In this document: positions 24,853-32,988 of the stretch, in pieces | Layout of the letters: every line of letters starts with the position of its first letter | Numbering within the stretch: position 1 is the stretch's first letter | Assembly (NCBI RefSeq): GCF_002894645.1 | Contig: NZ_NCQY01000020.1 | Location: 533,183-597,182 of the forward strand | From: Salinibacter altiplanensis | GTDB taxonomy: Bacteria; Bacteroidota; Rhodothermia; Rhodothermales; Salinibacteraceae | DNA length: 64,000 nucleotides | Reading direction: 5' to 3' | The notes under the pieces: model-generated | What the model was told of the DNA's origin: nothing | The model's input: the letters and a program-made list of their open reading frames with translations, nothing else | The model's database searches: none | Position numbers and translations under genes: made by a program

Positions 24853-25876
24853 CCTTCGCCCGGTCGGCCGCCGTCACGAGGTCGGGGTCTTTCGGGACGA
24901 AGGTAGGCTCCGCGTCGGTCGGGGGGGCAAACTCGCCGACGAAGTCAATCTCCGTCTCCAGCCGGTGGCCCGTCTCGCGCGCTACCGTGTCCCGGGCCAG
25001 CTCAATCAGGGCGCAGACGTCCGCGGCCCGGGCGTCCTCTACGTTCACGAAGATGTTGGCGTGACGGTGCGTGATCATGGCGCCTCCGATCCGCGCGCCC
25101 TTCAGGCCGCACTCGTCGATGAGGCGCCCGGCGCCGACCCCCTCAATTTTCTTGAAGATCGACCCTACGCTCGGCTCGGTGTCCAGCGGGGGGTGCCGCT
25201 CGGCACGCCACTGCAGGTTCGCGTCCATGATCTCACGCATGCGCGTCGGGTCGCCGGGCTCGAGCTGCGAGGTCGTGGCTAGCACCACGTCGTCCCGGTC
25301 GTGGAGGATGGAGTAGTCGTAGCCGAAGTCGAAGTAGCCCGGCCCCACGGTCTTTCGGTCGCCCTCTTCGGTCAGAAGCTCGGCGGAATGGACGACCTCG
25401 TCCCAGAACACGGTCCGCTCCCGGTCGGGCGGGGGGGACAAGAAGTGGAGATTTTGCCAGAGGGCGCCGCCCACGGTCGAGGGGATGCCCACGTAGTGCT
25501 CCAGTCCCGAGAGGCCGGCCGACACGGCCCGCTCGATGAGGTCGGGGTACACCAGGGCCCCGCTCTCGGCCCGAATGCGATTTGTGTCGTGATCGACCTG
25601 CAGGCCCCGGGCTCGATTGTGGATGACGAGGCCCTGGTACCCGTGGTCGCCCACGATCACGTTGGCGCCGGTGCCGAGGAGAAAATACGGCACGTCGTGC
25701 GCACGGGCGGCCCGGGTCACGGTCGCGAGCTCATCGGCCGAGCGTACGTCGGCGTACCAGTCCGCGGTGCCGCCCAGCTTAAAGGTAGTGAAGGGAGCGA
25801 GGGACACATCCCGGCGGAGCCGACGGGGACTGAGGGCCTCACGGAGGGCGGTCGTCAAAGACGAGGAGAGCGTCAC
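24845..25876 (-). CDS. murB: UDP-N-acetylenolpyruvoylglucosamine reductase
   Basis: About 343 residues from GTG 25876 (VTLSSSLTTALRE). The frame is open to 26113, but the extra part is unlike MurB. MurB is the FAD/NADPH enzyme that makes UDP-MurNAc for peptidoglycan. TFKLGGTADWY and LLGTGANVIVGDHGYQGLVI form the FAD-binding region; GIPSTVGGALWQN is the conserved glycine-rich loop; PSVGSIFKKIEGVGAGRLIDECGLKG holds the catalytic Ser; and the C-terminal ETEIDFVGEF supplies the late Glu. Length and motifs suggest a type I/II-intermediate enzyme. Its stop codon lies inside the end of the dispersed element. Confidence 0.9.
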   Translation of the reverse strand: MTLSSSLTTALREALSPRRLRRDVSLAPFTTFKLGGTADWYADVRSADELATVTRAARAHDVPYFLLGTGANVIVGDHGYQGLVIHNRARGLQVDHDTNRIRAESGALVYPDLIERAVSAGLSGLEHYVGIPSTVGGALWQNLHFLSPPPDRERTVFWDEVVHSAELLTEEGDRKTVGPGYFDFGYDYSILHDRDDVVLATTSQLEPGDPTRMREIMDANLQWRAERHPPLDTEPSVGSIFKKIEGVGAGRLIDECGLKGARIGGAMITHRHANIFVNVEDARAADVCALIELARDTVARETGHRLETEIDFVGEFAPPTDAEPTFVPKDPDLVTAADRAKAS

Positions 25877-26280
25877 GAGGGCGGAGGAGGGACGGTGAAA
25901 AGTGTTGTTCTCGCAACCGACGGCAAATACAACTGGGACCTGTTCGATGGATCCATTCCCGGCGCCGATCTTCGGAAAATTCCCGGAACGTAAACCCCGT
26001 GAGGGGGCGACCGGATCTCCTCCTGACTCACAGTGCCGGGGTCCGGGAGAAGCACCGGCGCTCGCCCGAGGACTGTTCGCCCGTGTTCGCTGAACGCGCC
26101 AAACGTGCAACACGGCCCGCAGCCCCAGCTCATCCGATGGGGGATGCCTATCGAGACCCGTCTTGTCCTGAATGCCTGCCCTGAGCCCTGGCTGCTTTCA
26201 GATTCGCGGAGCGTCTCCCTGTTCCCCAGGCCCAAGGAACCAACCCGTGCACCACGCCGCACGGCAAAAATTCTGAGCAG

Positions 26281-26416
26281 AGGTCGTCCTGAGCGGAGCG
26301 ACGTCGAAGGACCTCTTTGGCGTCAGCGGAGACAAGATCCGGGACGACGTGCCTTTTTCTGCAGATTCCGCGCTCTTCGAGAAGATTCTTCCGTCGCAGG
26401 CTCCGTCAGAACGACC
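26281..26416. repeat. REP-like inverted repeat pair
   Basis: Left unit 26281-26314 begins AGGTCGTCCTGAGCGGAGCG and ends GTCGAAGGACCT; its own ends can pair. Right unit 26379-26416 on the reverse strand reads GGTCGTTCTGACGGAGCC and ends GGAAGAATCTTCTC. Both follow the widespread pattern GTC(N)TTCTGAGCGGAGC...GAAGAATCT / GTCCTGAGC...GAAGGACCT seen as palindromic repeats in many bacterial genomes. Head-to-head copies about 65 bp apart resemble a BIME. No RAYT transposase is in the window. Confidence 0.6.
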
Positions 26417-26509
26417 CGTCTTGCTGTGATTGACGCAGGCAACGGGCCGGTTGAACTTTTGTCGTGTGGCAAGCCCGTGCACACGATTCCCCTGCAGGGG
26501 CGCCCAGCA

Positions 26510-26900
26510 GTTAAGAGCTACTTAATATCAGTCTTTTGACAAAAATTTAGACCAATAAATGAATAAGAAAAAGTAAACGTATCCAGAAAAGTATTCGTGT
26601 GATCAGTGATAAACCCCGCGCGCAGTGTGAATGAGTTTTGAACAAAAAGATGTATAGAATAGTGTTTAAAAGAAGTAAGAATAGTGGTTCGTTTAACAAC
26701 AGTTTTATCGGAAAAAGAGCTTTCTGTGAAGCAGAGGTGCATATGCCCGTGCTGAGATGCCTACCGGGGCGTTTGACTATCCCGACAGGTTTCCGTAAAA
26801 ATTGAGGTCCCTTAGAGAAGTCCCAAATGCGTAAGCAATAGTGACAGAAAAACGAAACCATTTTTGCGAACTGTAACCGGGCCAATCAGCCAGGAGACCG
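26510..26900. other. AT-rich island within the susC1 leader
   Basis: A stretch with conspicuously more A/T than the rest of the window (runs such as AATAAATGAATAAGAAAAAG and GTGTTTAAAAGAAGTAAGAATAG). Neither strand encodes a plausible protein. A weaker counterpart lies upstream of susC2 at about 32570-32630 (ATTAAATGAATAATAAATAA), so it may be a shared regulatory leader, or a foreign remnant. Confidence 0.5.
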
Positions 26901-27092
26901 CGTTGCTCTTCTGCGGTGGAGGGCGGCAGAAGCATCTCCACCAGAAGCATTTCCAGGCGTTTTGGGGGCCTTTCGATCATGGGCCATTGGGGGACGGTGG
27001 ATGAGGGTTTTGACCAACGCGTCCCTCTTCCCCAATGGGCTCCGCGAGTGGGCTCGCACCGAAACTTTTAGAACCATAGCAAAACCGAGATT

Positions 27093-29993
27093 ATGAACCG
27101 ATGGATACAGGGCGTTGTACTCAGCATCGCACTTCTTTCCTTCCCTGGACTTGCTTGGGCACAGCAGGGGGCGATTACCGGGACGGTCACGGAGGCCGAG
27201 ACCGGTGATGTCCTCCCCGGTGCGACCGTACAGGTCGTTGGGTCAGGCAGTGGTGCCGCCACGGACGGGCAGGGCCAGTACCAAATATCGGGGGTCCCTG
27301 CGGGCGAGCAGACAATCCGCGTCTCCTTTGTCGGGTACCAGGCGTCGGAACGCACCGTGGAGGTAGCGGACGGGGAGACAGTCCGGGCCGACTTTCGGCT
27401 CCAGACCGCTCAGGCCCAGCTCGAGGAGGTTGTCGTGACCGGGTTCGGGCGAGAGCAGACCCGTGGAGAAGCGAACGTGTCGGTGTCACAGATCGACGCC
27501 AGTGAGCTGACGGAAACCACGGAATACGAAAACGTGACCGATCTCCTGCAAGGGCGCACCTCGGGGGTTACGGTCACGCGTTCGTCCGGCAATGTCGGCG
27601 CGGGGCTGCGGTTCAACGTGCGAGGGGGCGTGAGCCTCAACAGCGACGGACAGCCGCTCATTTTCGTCGACGGGACGCGCATCACGCAGGACCCGGCCCC
27701 CGGGTTCGACGTCGGGGGACAGCCCACCGGCTCGCCCCTCGCGGACCTGGACCCGAGCAACATTGCTTCGATCAATGTGCTCAAGGGACCGGCGGCGACG
27801 TCCCTGTACGGGACCGACGGGACCGACGGCGTGGTGCTGATTGAGACAAAGAGTGGGGAGCGGGACCAAGATCTGCAGGTCGAGTACCAGGGCACCCTGG
27901 GCGTCGCGACGAAGCAGAGCGACTACAACGATGACATCTACCCCACGGCCGGTCGGCTCAACGACATTCACCGCCAGGGAAACATCCAGGGACACCGGGT
28001 GTCGATTTCCGGGGCGGGTGACATTACCACCTACAACCTCTCGTACTCCCACCGCGATACGGAAAGCATCTTCCCGACCGGGGAGGGACAGCGGAACAAT
28101 GTGAGCGCCAACGTGGAGGCACGCCCGACGGAGTCGCTCACGATCAGTAGCCGCTCGACCCTTGCGTTCAACTACTACGACCGCCCCCTGGCGGACAACA
28201 ACATCTTTGGCGTCCTCGGGGCCCTTGCCCTGGACGCGCCGTTCGGCGGCTTCACGGAGCGGGACAGCGCGGCGGCCTTTGCCGTCGAGGACCGGCAGCG
28301 GGTCCGGAAATTCCAGCAGTCCGTCGAGCTCTCGTACCGCCCGGAAGCCATCCCTGGGTTGCGCCTTCGCGCTCAGGGAGGGGCCGACATCAGTGCGCGG
28401 CGCAACGACCAGACCTGGCCGAGCCAGTACGAGGACATCTATACGTCCAGTGGCGGCGAACGAAATGCACTCGACTCGGATCGGCGTCGCTTCAATGCCG
28501 ACCTGACGGCGACCTACGACTACGACCTCACGTCCAGCCTGAGTGCCACAACCACCGCCGGGACGCAGCTCTTCACGGAGTCGGATCGGCAGGTCAACGC
28601 GACGGCGTCGCAGATCGGTACGGACCTGATTACCGACATTTCTGCCGGGACGCAGCTCGACTTCATCGGCGAAAACCTGTCGAACGAGCGGAGTGCAGGC
28701 ATCATTGGCCGGCAGCAGCTCGAGTTCCGGGGCCGCTACTCCCTCGAACTCTCCGTCCGGCGAGACTGGTCGACCCGGCTCGTGGCGGGGGAGACCGACT
28801 CGTTCAAGGAGTGGTATCCTGCCGCACGGGCGTCGGCCCAGATTGGGGACTTCGAGGTCATTCCGGACGCGGTCAGTCGCCTCAACGTGCGGGCCTCCTG
28901 GGGACAGTCCGGCTCCCTTCCCGACCTGGTGGACGGGGAGTTCCTGCGCCTTCAGGGGCAGGCCAGTGGGTTTGGGTCCGGGGCAACCATCGGAAACATC
29001 GGCGATCCGGACCTTGGCCTCGAGCGGGTGAACGAGGTGGAGGGCGGATTCGACCTGGGCATCAATAACCGGTATTCGCTCTCGTTCACCTACTATCGCC
29101 AGAACACGAACAACTCGATCGTAAACTTCGACCCGGCCCTGTCGACGGGGTTTGGCAACCAGTCGGCCCCCCGAAACGTCGGGGAGATCTTCGCGCAGGG
29201 GATTGAGACGAGCCTCGACGTGACGGCGCTTCGCACGGAGCAGTACACACTGAGCTTCAACGCCAACTACAGCTACCGCGAAAGAGAGGTACGAGAGCTG
29301 GGCGGTCAATCCATCTTCGGAGGCTTTCAGCGAAATGTCATTCGCGAAGACCTCGCCCCCTTCAGCTTCTTCGGGCGGCGCGTCGAGGGGGCTCGCTTCG
29401 ACGACGCCGGCGAGTACCTCGGGCCCGCCGTGAGCGACGAACGGGTCGAGCTCGGGAATCCGGTGCCGGACCACTTCGGCGGGTTTGGCCTCTCGGCCAC
29501 CCTGTTTGAGAACCTGCGTGTGAACGCGCAGGCGGAGTACCAGCTCGGCCATCAAACCTACTCGAACACGGCCCGCTTCCTTGCTCTGAGGGGAGGGCAC
29601 GCGCAACGAAGAGAGCTCCAGGCGGCGCTCGATGAACTTGAGACTGGGACCGACCGGTACAGGGCGGTTGCGAACGACCTCGCCCGAACCAACCCGGGGG
29701 CCGGAATCGGAGAGATTGACAACTTCCTCCAGGACGCGGACTTCCTCAAGCTCCGCTCAGTGGGGGTCCGGTACGATGCGTCCCAGCTGATTGGGAGATT
29801 CGCCGGTACGGACCAGCTGAGAAGCTTCACGGTCGGGTTCTCGGCGTCGAATCTCTTCACGATCACGGGGTACGACCAGGGCCCCGATCCGGAGGTCAAC
29901 TCTGAGGGGTCGCGAGGCCTCATTCGCGGACAGGACTTCCTGACCCTGCAAAACCCGCGGGAATACACCTTCACCCTCGAGGTTGGCATCTGA
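27093..29993 (+). CDS. SusC/RagA-type TonB-linked outer-membrane protein, copy 1
   Basis: 966 residues. Signal peptide ends at AWAQ. A carboxypeptidase-D-regulatory-like domain (about 25-100; GAITGTVTEAETGDVLPGATV to IRVSFVGYQ) is followed by the SusC plug (LEEVVVTGFGREQ; VTDLLQGRTSGV; LKGPAATSLYGTDGTDGVVLI) and a 22-strand barrel ending YTFTLEVGI. SusC proteins import oligomers (glycans or peptides) energised by TonB, with the SusD lipoprotein as lid. The partner susD lies 102 bp downstream behind a hairpin. The protein is on the short side for SusC. It is closely related to the protein at 32989 along its whole length. No glycan hydrolase is nearby, so the substrate is unknown. Confidence 0.93.
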   Translation: MNRWIQGVVLSIALLSFPGLAWAQQGAITGTVTEAETGDVLPGATVQVVGSGSGAATDGQGQYQISGVPAGEQTIRVSFVGYQASERTVEVADGETVRADFRLQTAQAQLEEVVVTGFGREQTRGEANVSVSQIDASELTETTEYENVTDLLQGRTSGVTVTRSSGNVGAGLRFNVRGGVSLNSDGQPLIFVDGTRITQDPAPGFDVGGQPTGSPLADLDPSNIASINVLKGPAATSLYGTDGTDGVVLIETKSGERDQDLQVEYQGTLGVATKQSDYNDDIYPTAGRLNDIHRQGNIQGHRVSISGAGDITTYNLSYSHRDTESIFPTGEGQRNNVSANVEARPTESLTISSRSTLAFNYYDRPLADNNIFGVLGALALDAPFGGFTERDSAAAFAVEDRQRVRKFQQSVELSYRPEAIPGLRLRAQGGADISARRNDQTWPSQYEDIYTSSGGERNALDSDRRRFNADLTATYDYDLTSSLSATTTAGTQLFTESDRQVNATASQIGTDLITDISAGTQLDFIGENLSNERSAGIIGRQQLEFRGRYSLELSVRRDWSTRLVAGETDSFKEWYPAARASAQIGDFEVIPDAVSRLNVRASWGQSGSLPDLVDGEFLRLQGQASGFGSGATIGNIGDPDLGLERVNEVEGGFDLGINNRYSLSFTYYRQNTNNSIVNFDPALSTGFGNQSAPRNVGEIFAQGIETSLDVTALRTEQYTLSFNANYSYREREVRELGGQSIFGGFQRNVIREDLAPFSFFGRRVEGARFDDAGEYLGPAVSDERVELGNPVPDHFGGFGLSATLFENLRVNAQAEYQLGHQTYSNTARFLALRGGHAQRRELQAALDELETGTDRYRAVANDLARTNPGAGIGEIDNFLQDADFLKLRSVGVRYDASQLIGRFAGTDQLRSFTVGFSASNLFTITGYDQGPDPEVNSEGSRGLIRGQDFLTLQNPREYTFTLEVGI

Positions 29994-30002
29994 TGGCCTC
30001 CA

Positions 30003-30042
30003 GGCGAGGGGCGAGTCCCACTCTCGGGGCGTCCCCCTCGCC
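30003..30042 (+). terminator. Hairpin between susC1 and susD1 (attenuator or RNA-stabilising)
   Basis: GGCGAGGGG (30003-30011) pairs with CCCCTCGCC (30034-30042), with additional inner GC pairing. No U-run follows, so it is more likely an RNA-processing or partial-attenuation hairpin than a full terminator. The other two susC-susD gaps have hairpins at the same place. Confidence 0.6.
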
Positions 30043-30095
30043 GGCCCACCTTTCGACTTGCCTCGATGATTTTTACCCACAGCTAGAACCACACC

Positions 30096-31652
30096 ATGAG
30101 TAGCTACGCGATCCCCTTGAAGAAGATTTTGGCACTCAGCGTCGTCCTGGCGCTTGCCGGGTCGCTCTCGGCCTGCGACTCGTTCGTCTCAAACGTTGAC
30201 CAGCCGAAGGATGCGGCCGGCGATGAGCAGTTCAACGATCCGGCCGAGGCCGAGTACCTTATCACGGGTGTTCGGGCGCAGTGGGCCGACTCCCACGCGG
30301 GCGTCACGACCCTGGCCGACGGCCTGTCCGACGAGTTCCGCTTTGGGATCAATGACGACGCAACCTTCCCGACGTTCGCCCAGCTCGACGCCGGGATTGT
30401 GGCGGACGACAACAACAGTATCACGAACGCCCTCGCTGACCTCCAAGAATATCGGTACCTGGCGGACGACCTGCTCCGGCGGCTAGAGGCATCGGAAGAA
30501 TTCGACCCCGAGGCGTCCTCCGCCTCTGCGTCGGCGGCCGAGATTCGCTTCGCGGCCAACGTGCACGGGGCAAACGCCCGGTATTACCTCGCCACGTACT
30601 TCGGCCACCCGGACGATCCGCGTCGGGGCGGGGCGACGGTCGACACCTCCGCGTTCATCCCGTCGCCGGAGCTGTACCAACGGGCAGAGGACAAGTATGC
30701 GAATGCGCTGGCCCAGGCCAAAGCGATGGACGATGAGTTGCGCCTGCGGCGTGTGCAGTCGGTTCGTGCCCGGAATGCCCTCTACGCCGGCACCCACGAT
30801 TTTGAGGACGCCGGAGGACTTCAGGGGACGGCCGCGCTTGAGGCCGCCGCTGAGCATGCGCGCGAGGGCCTTCAAGAAGGCGAGTCCTGGCAGGTCCGCC
30901 ACGACCTGAACACCGTGAACGACTATCACAACCAGGCCGGAGTGGGGCGTCTCCAGCTGGCCGTGCAGGACGGCCGCCAGGCCCAGCTTGCGACCCGGAG
31001 CCCGGACCCCTCGCAGAGCTATCGCGTGGCCGACGAAAACACCGGAGAGCTGGCGGCACGGAGTCACGTTGAGACGGTGGCCGACAACCCGCAGGAGCTG
31101 CGCCGACTCCCCCTCACGGTCATCAACTCCCGAGGGGCGACGCTCGGTGGGTTCGGGGCCCTTCCGGAAAACCTGACGGACCTCGGGATCAACCGTGAGG
31201 ACTTCTCTGCGGTATCCGACGCCTGGCAGGCAGATGGGGAGGCGAATTCGCTCCCGACCTCGGTGGGCGACTTTGAGGAGGGAGACACAATTATCGAGTG
31301 GGGACAGGGCCGATGGGAAGAGCGCACGGACATGCCGTTCATCAGCTGGCAGGAGCATTTCCTCGTCCGCGCCGAACTCGAACTGCGGGGATACGATGCT
31401 GGAAGTGAGACGGCGTTGGAACTGGTGAACACCGTCCGGGAGAGCTACGGCCTCGGCACTCTTTCCAGCGTAGACCTGAATCGCCTGGCCATCGAGCGGG
31501 ACCGCACCCTCTTTGCCACCGGAAATCGCCTTCCGGATCAGCGCCGAATGGATGCGGTGAAGTGGCACCTGAAGGATCAGGTCAATGGGGAGACGACCGC
31601 GCAGTGGCTGCCGCTCACGCGTGCGGAGACGGACCCCAACCCGAACTTCTAG
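30096..31652 (+). CDS. SusD/RagB-family lipoprotein, copy 1
   Basis: 518 residues. Signal peptide with lipobox LSAC (Cys at about 27), followed by DSFVSNVDQPKDAA. SusD-like lipoproteins form the hinged lid over SusC and capture the substrate on the cell surface. The helical SusD core shows TPR-like segments (ALADLQEYRYLADDLLRRLEA; HGANARYYLATYFGHPDD) and a C-terminal stretch ERDRTLFATGNRLPDQRRMDAVKWH, the family's typical 'E R xx L F xx G x R xx D' end. It pairs with susC1 upstream and is nearly collinear with the copy at 35982. A strong terminator follows. Confidence 0.9.
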   Translation: MSSYAIPLKKILALSVVLALAGSLSACDSFVSNVDQPKDAAGDEQFNDPAEAEYLITGVRAQWADSHAGVTTLADGLSDEFRFGINDDATFPTFAQLDAGIVADDNNSITNALADLQEYRYLADDLLRRLEASEEFDPEASSASASAAEIRFAANVHGANARYYLATYFGHPDDPRRGGATVDTSAFIPSPELYQRAEDKYANALAQAKAMDDELRLRRVQSVRARNALYAGTHDFEDAGGLQGTAALEAAAEHAREGLQEGESWQVRHDLNTVNDYHNQAGVGRLQLAVQDGRQAQLATRSPDPSQSYRVADENTGELAARSHVETVADNPQELRRLPLTVINSRGATLGGFGALPENLTDLGINREDFSAVSDAWQADGEANSLPTSVGDFEEGDTIIEWGQGRWEERTDMPFISWQEHFLVRAELELRGYDAGSETALELVNTVRESYGLGTLSSVDLNRLAIERDRTLFATGNRLPDQRRMDAVKWHLKDQVNGETTAQWLPLTRAETDPNPNF

Positions 31653-31687
31653 GCATTGGGCCCCCAACGTATGGGCGTCAGTTCCCT

Positions 31688-31727
31688 GGCAGGGTTGCTT
31701 CTATCTAGGAGCAACCCTGCCTTTTTT
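31688..31727 (+). terminator. Rho-independent terminator after susD1
   Basis: Perfect 12-bp stem GGCAGGGTTGCT (31688-31699) / AGCAACCCTGCC (31710-31721), a 10-nt loop and six Ts. The stem core CAGGGTTGC is the same as in the terminator after susD2. Confidence 0.93.
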
Positions 31728-31728
31728 A

Positions 31729-31842
31729 TAGAGCCATTCTTTTTGTAGAGCCATTCTGTTTCTCGTGGGGGGAAGGGCGGCGAGACGGCCCGACACGTCC
31801 CTCCGGACGATTTTTCGCCCGCAGGGATTTTCGCCCGCAGGG
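31729..31842. repeat. Two short tandem duplications downstream of susD1
   Basis: TAGAGCCATTCT occurs at 31729-31740 and 31746-31757 (17-bp period). ATTTTCGCCCGCAGGG occurs at 31810-31826 (with one extra T) and directly again at 31827-31842. They look like slippage products in a non-coding spacer (31653-32025) that otherwise holds only the susD1 terminator. Confidence 0.75.
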
Positions 31843-32025
31843 AGAAGGACCCTTCGTGCCCCGCAACGCTCGGAATGGCCGACGCAGCCCGGAGACCGTG
31901 CACGGCATGGTCTGGGTGTATTTGTGTTGTGTGTGTTCGTATCATGAGCGACCCTAATGATTATGCACCAGCGTGCCCCGAGTGTTTTTCGGGCTCCAAT
32001 CTCCGTCCTTCCGTCTCGACTCCCA

Positions 32026-32394
32026 ATGGGTGAGCATTCAGACTCGAACGAACCATTTTTTGAGCGCGTCCAGGCCGTCGTTGCCCAAATTCCGGCGGGT
32101 CGTGTCACCACCTACGGCGACATCGCCGCGCACCTCGGGCGCCGCGGGGCGGCCCGGATCGTCGGGTGGGCCCTCAAGGATGCGGTGGGGAGCGGCCTCC
32201 CGTGTCATCGCGTGGTGAACCGCGACGGGGTGCTTACGGGCAAGCAGCACTTCGAAACGCCCCATGTGATGGAGGAGCGTCTGCGCAGCGAAGGGGTCAC
32301 GTTCGTCGGCGACGACCAGGTAGACCTCGACGCGCACCGCTGGCGGCCCGATGCTGCGGAGCCAAACACACAAGACGACGACAACAGCTCCTGA
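32026..32394 (+). CDS. MGMT-family (alkylguanine transferase-like) protein
   Basis: About 122 residues from ATG 32026 (MGEHSDSNEPFFERVQAVVAQ). It is the C-terminal, DNA-binding and alkyl-acceptor domain of O6-alkylguanine-DNA alkyltransferase alone: FFERVQAVVAQIPAGRVTTYGDIAAHLG is the helix-turn-helix start, and LPCHRVVNRDG contains the acceptor Cys of PCHRV. True ATL proteins have Trp here, so this one could transfer alkyl groups, although the N-terminal domain is missing. Role: repair or flagging of alkylated guanine. The downstream tail is acidic. A broken copy lies at 39761. Confidence 0.9.
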   Translation: MGEHSDSNEPFFERVQAVVAQIPAGRVTTYGDIAAHLGRRGAARIVGWALKDAVGSGLPCHRVVNRDGVLTGKQHFETPHVMEERLRSEGVTFVGDDQVDLDAHRWRPDAAEPNTQDDDNSS

Positions 32395-32988
32395 CTACAG
32401 AAGTAGGGCTTTGGGGCATTCAAGACGATGTGCATGCACAGGGGGCACGTTGCACCTCCCCCCACAGGCCTGCCCCAGGCAGTAAGTGGCCCTCCGAGCG
32501 TCGGCATGCCCGATCTGTCCCCAATTCTCCCCGAAAGGGTCTACGGAGCAACCACCACACAAAGCAAAAGTCGAAGCTCTATTACCCACATTAAATGAAT
32601 AATAAATAAAGTTTAGAAAACATTTCAGGAGGAGAACCCGGTGAGAAGGCCAGCGGACGGGCGTGAGTGCGGGGATGAGCAGGAAAATGCCGTAGCAGCC
32701 CCGCTCGGGGCACCGGTGGAGACGCAACGCATCTCTTGACATTGTCTCCATGGCGGTTAACATTGGGTTATCAGAAGAAGAGAACAGAGAGAAGTTCTGC
32801 GGTACTCCGGGTTAAAACCAGCGTGCCGGTTTTCTTTGCTGGTGATTTCCACCGCCGGGGGCCATGCATTTTCGGTGTACAGGCCTTTCGGGTCGACGCA
32901 GGCACTCAGCACGGAGCACGATGCTGCCATACATTGAGCCCCCGTGCCCGAAGACCTCAGATAGATTCCTCACAGACAGCCCAAAACG
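32395..32988. other. Leader region upstream of susC2
   Basis: 594 bp without a credible gene. It holds an AT-rich patch at about 32570-32630 that resembles part of the susC1 leader, and a promoter-like pair at 32736 listed separately. The last 200 bp before the susC2 ATG are ordinary in composition, giving a long 5' leader if that promoter is used. Confidence 0.5.
32736..32763 (+). promoter_or_regulatory. Candidate sigma-70-type promoter for susC2
   Basis: TTGACA at 32736-32741, 16-bp spacer, TAACAT at 32758-32763. The predicted leader is about 220 nt. The -35 is a perfect consensus; the -10 matches at the key T, A and final T. Confidence 0.45.

Larger units (their letters stand above)
25877..27092. 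other. 1.2-kb gene-free leader region upstream of susC1
   Basis: No convincing gene on either strand; the frames are short, lack family features, and the only long ones are antisense to nothing conserved. The left half has ordinary GC content and includes a REP-like inverted pair (26281-26416) and a perfect palindrome CCCCTGCAGGGG at 26489-26500. From about 26510 to 26900 the sequence turns markedly AT-rich, with a TTGACA at 26536-26541 but no good -10 at standard spacing. Close to susC1, CCATTGGGG (about 26985) and CCCCAATGG (about 27031) form a stem that could fold in the susC1 5' leader. Confidence 0.55.

Noticed and set aside
25877-26539. Several 60-170 codon frames upstream of susC1
   Set aside because: They overlap each other on both strands, cross the REP-like pair, and have no signal peptide, domain or ribosome-binding site support.
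27486-29606. 706-codon open frame on the minus strand across susC1
   Set aside because: Antisense to an intact SusC; composition is typical of a shadow frame. The paralogue susC2 does not keep it open.
32026-32394. Calling the small alkyltransferase an ATL protein
   Set aside because: ATL proteins have Trp in place of the acceptor Cys; this one has PCHRV, so I left it as MGMT-family.
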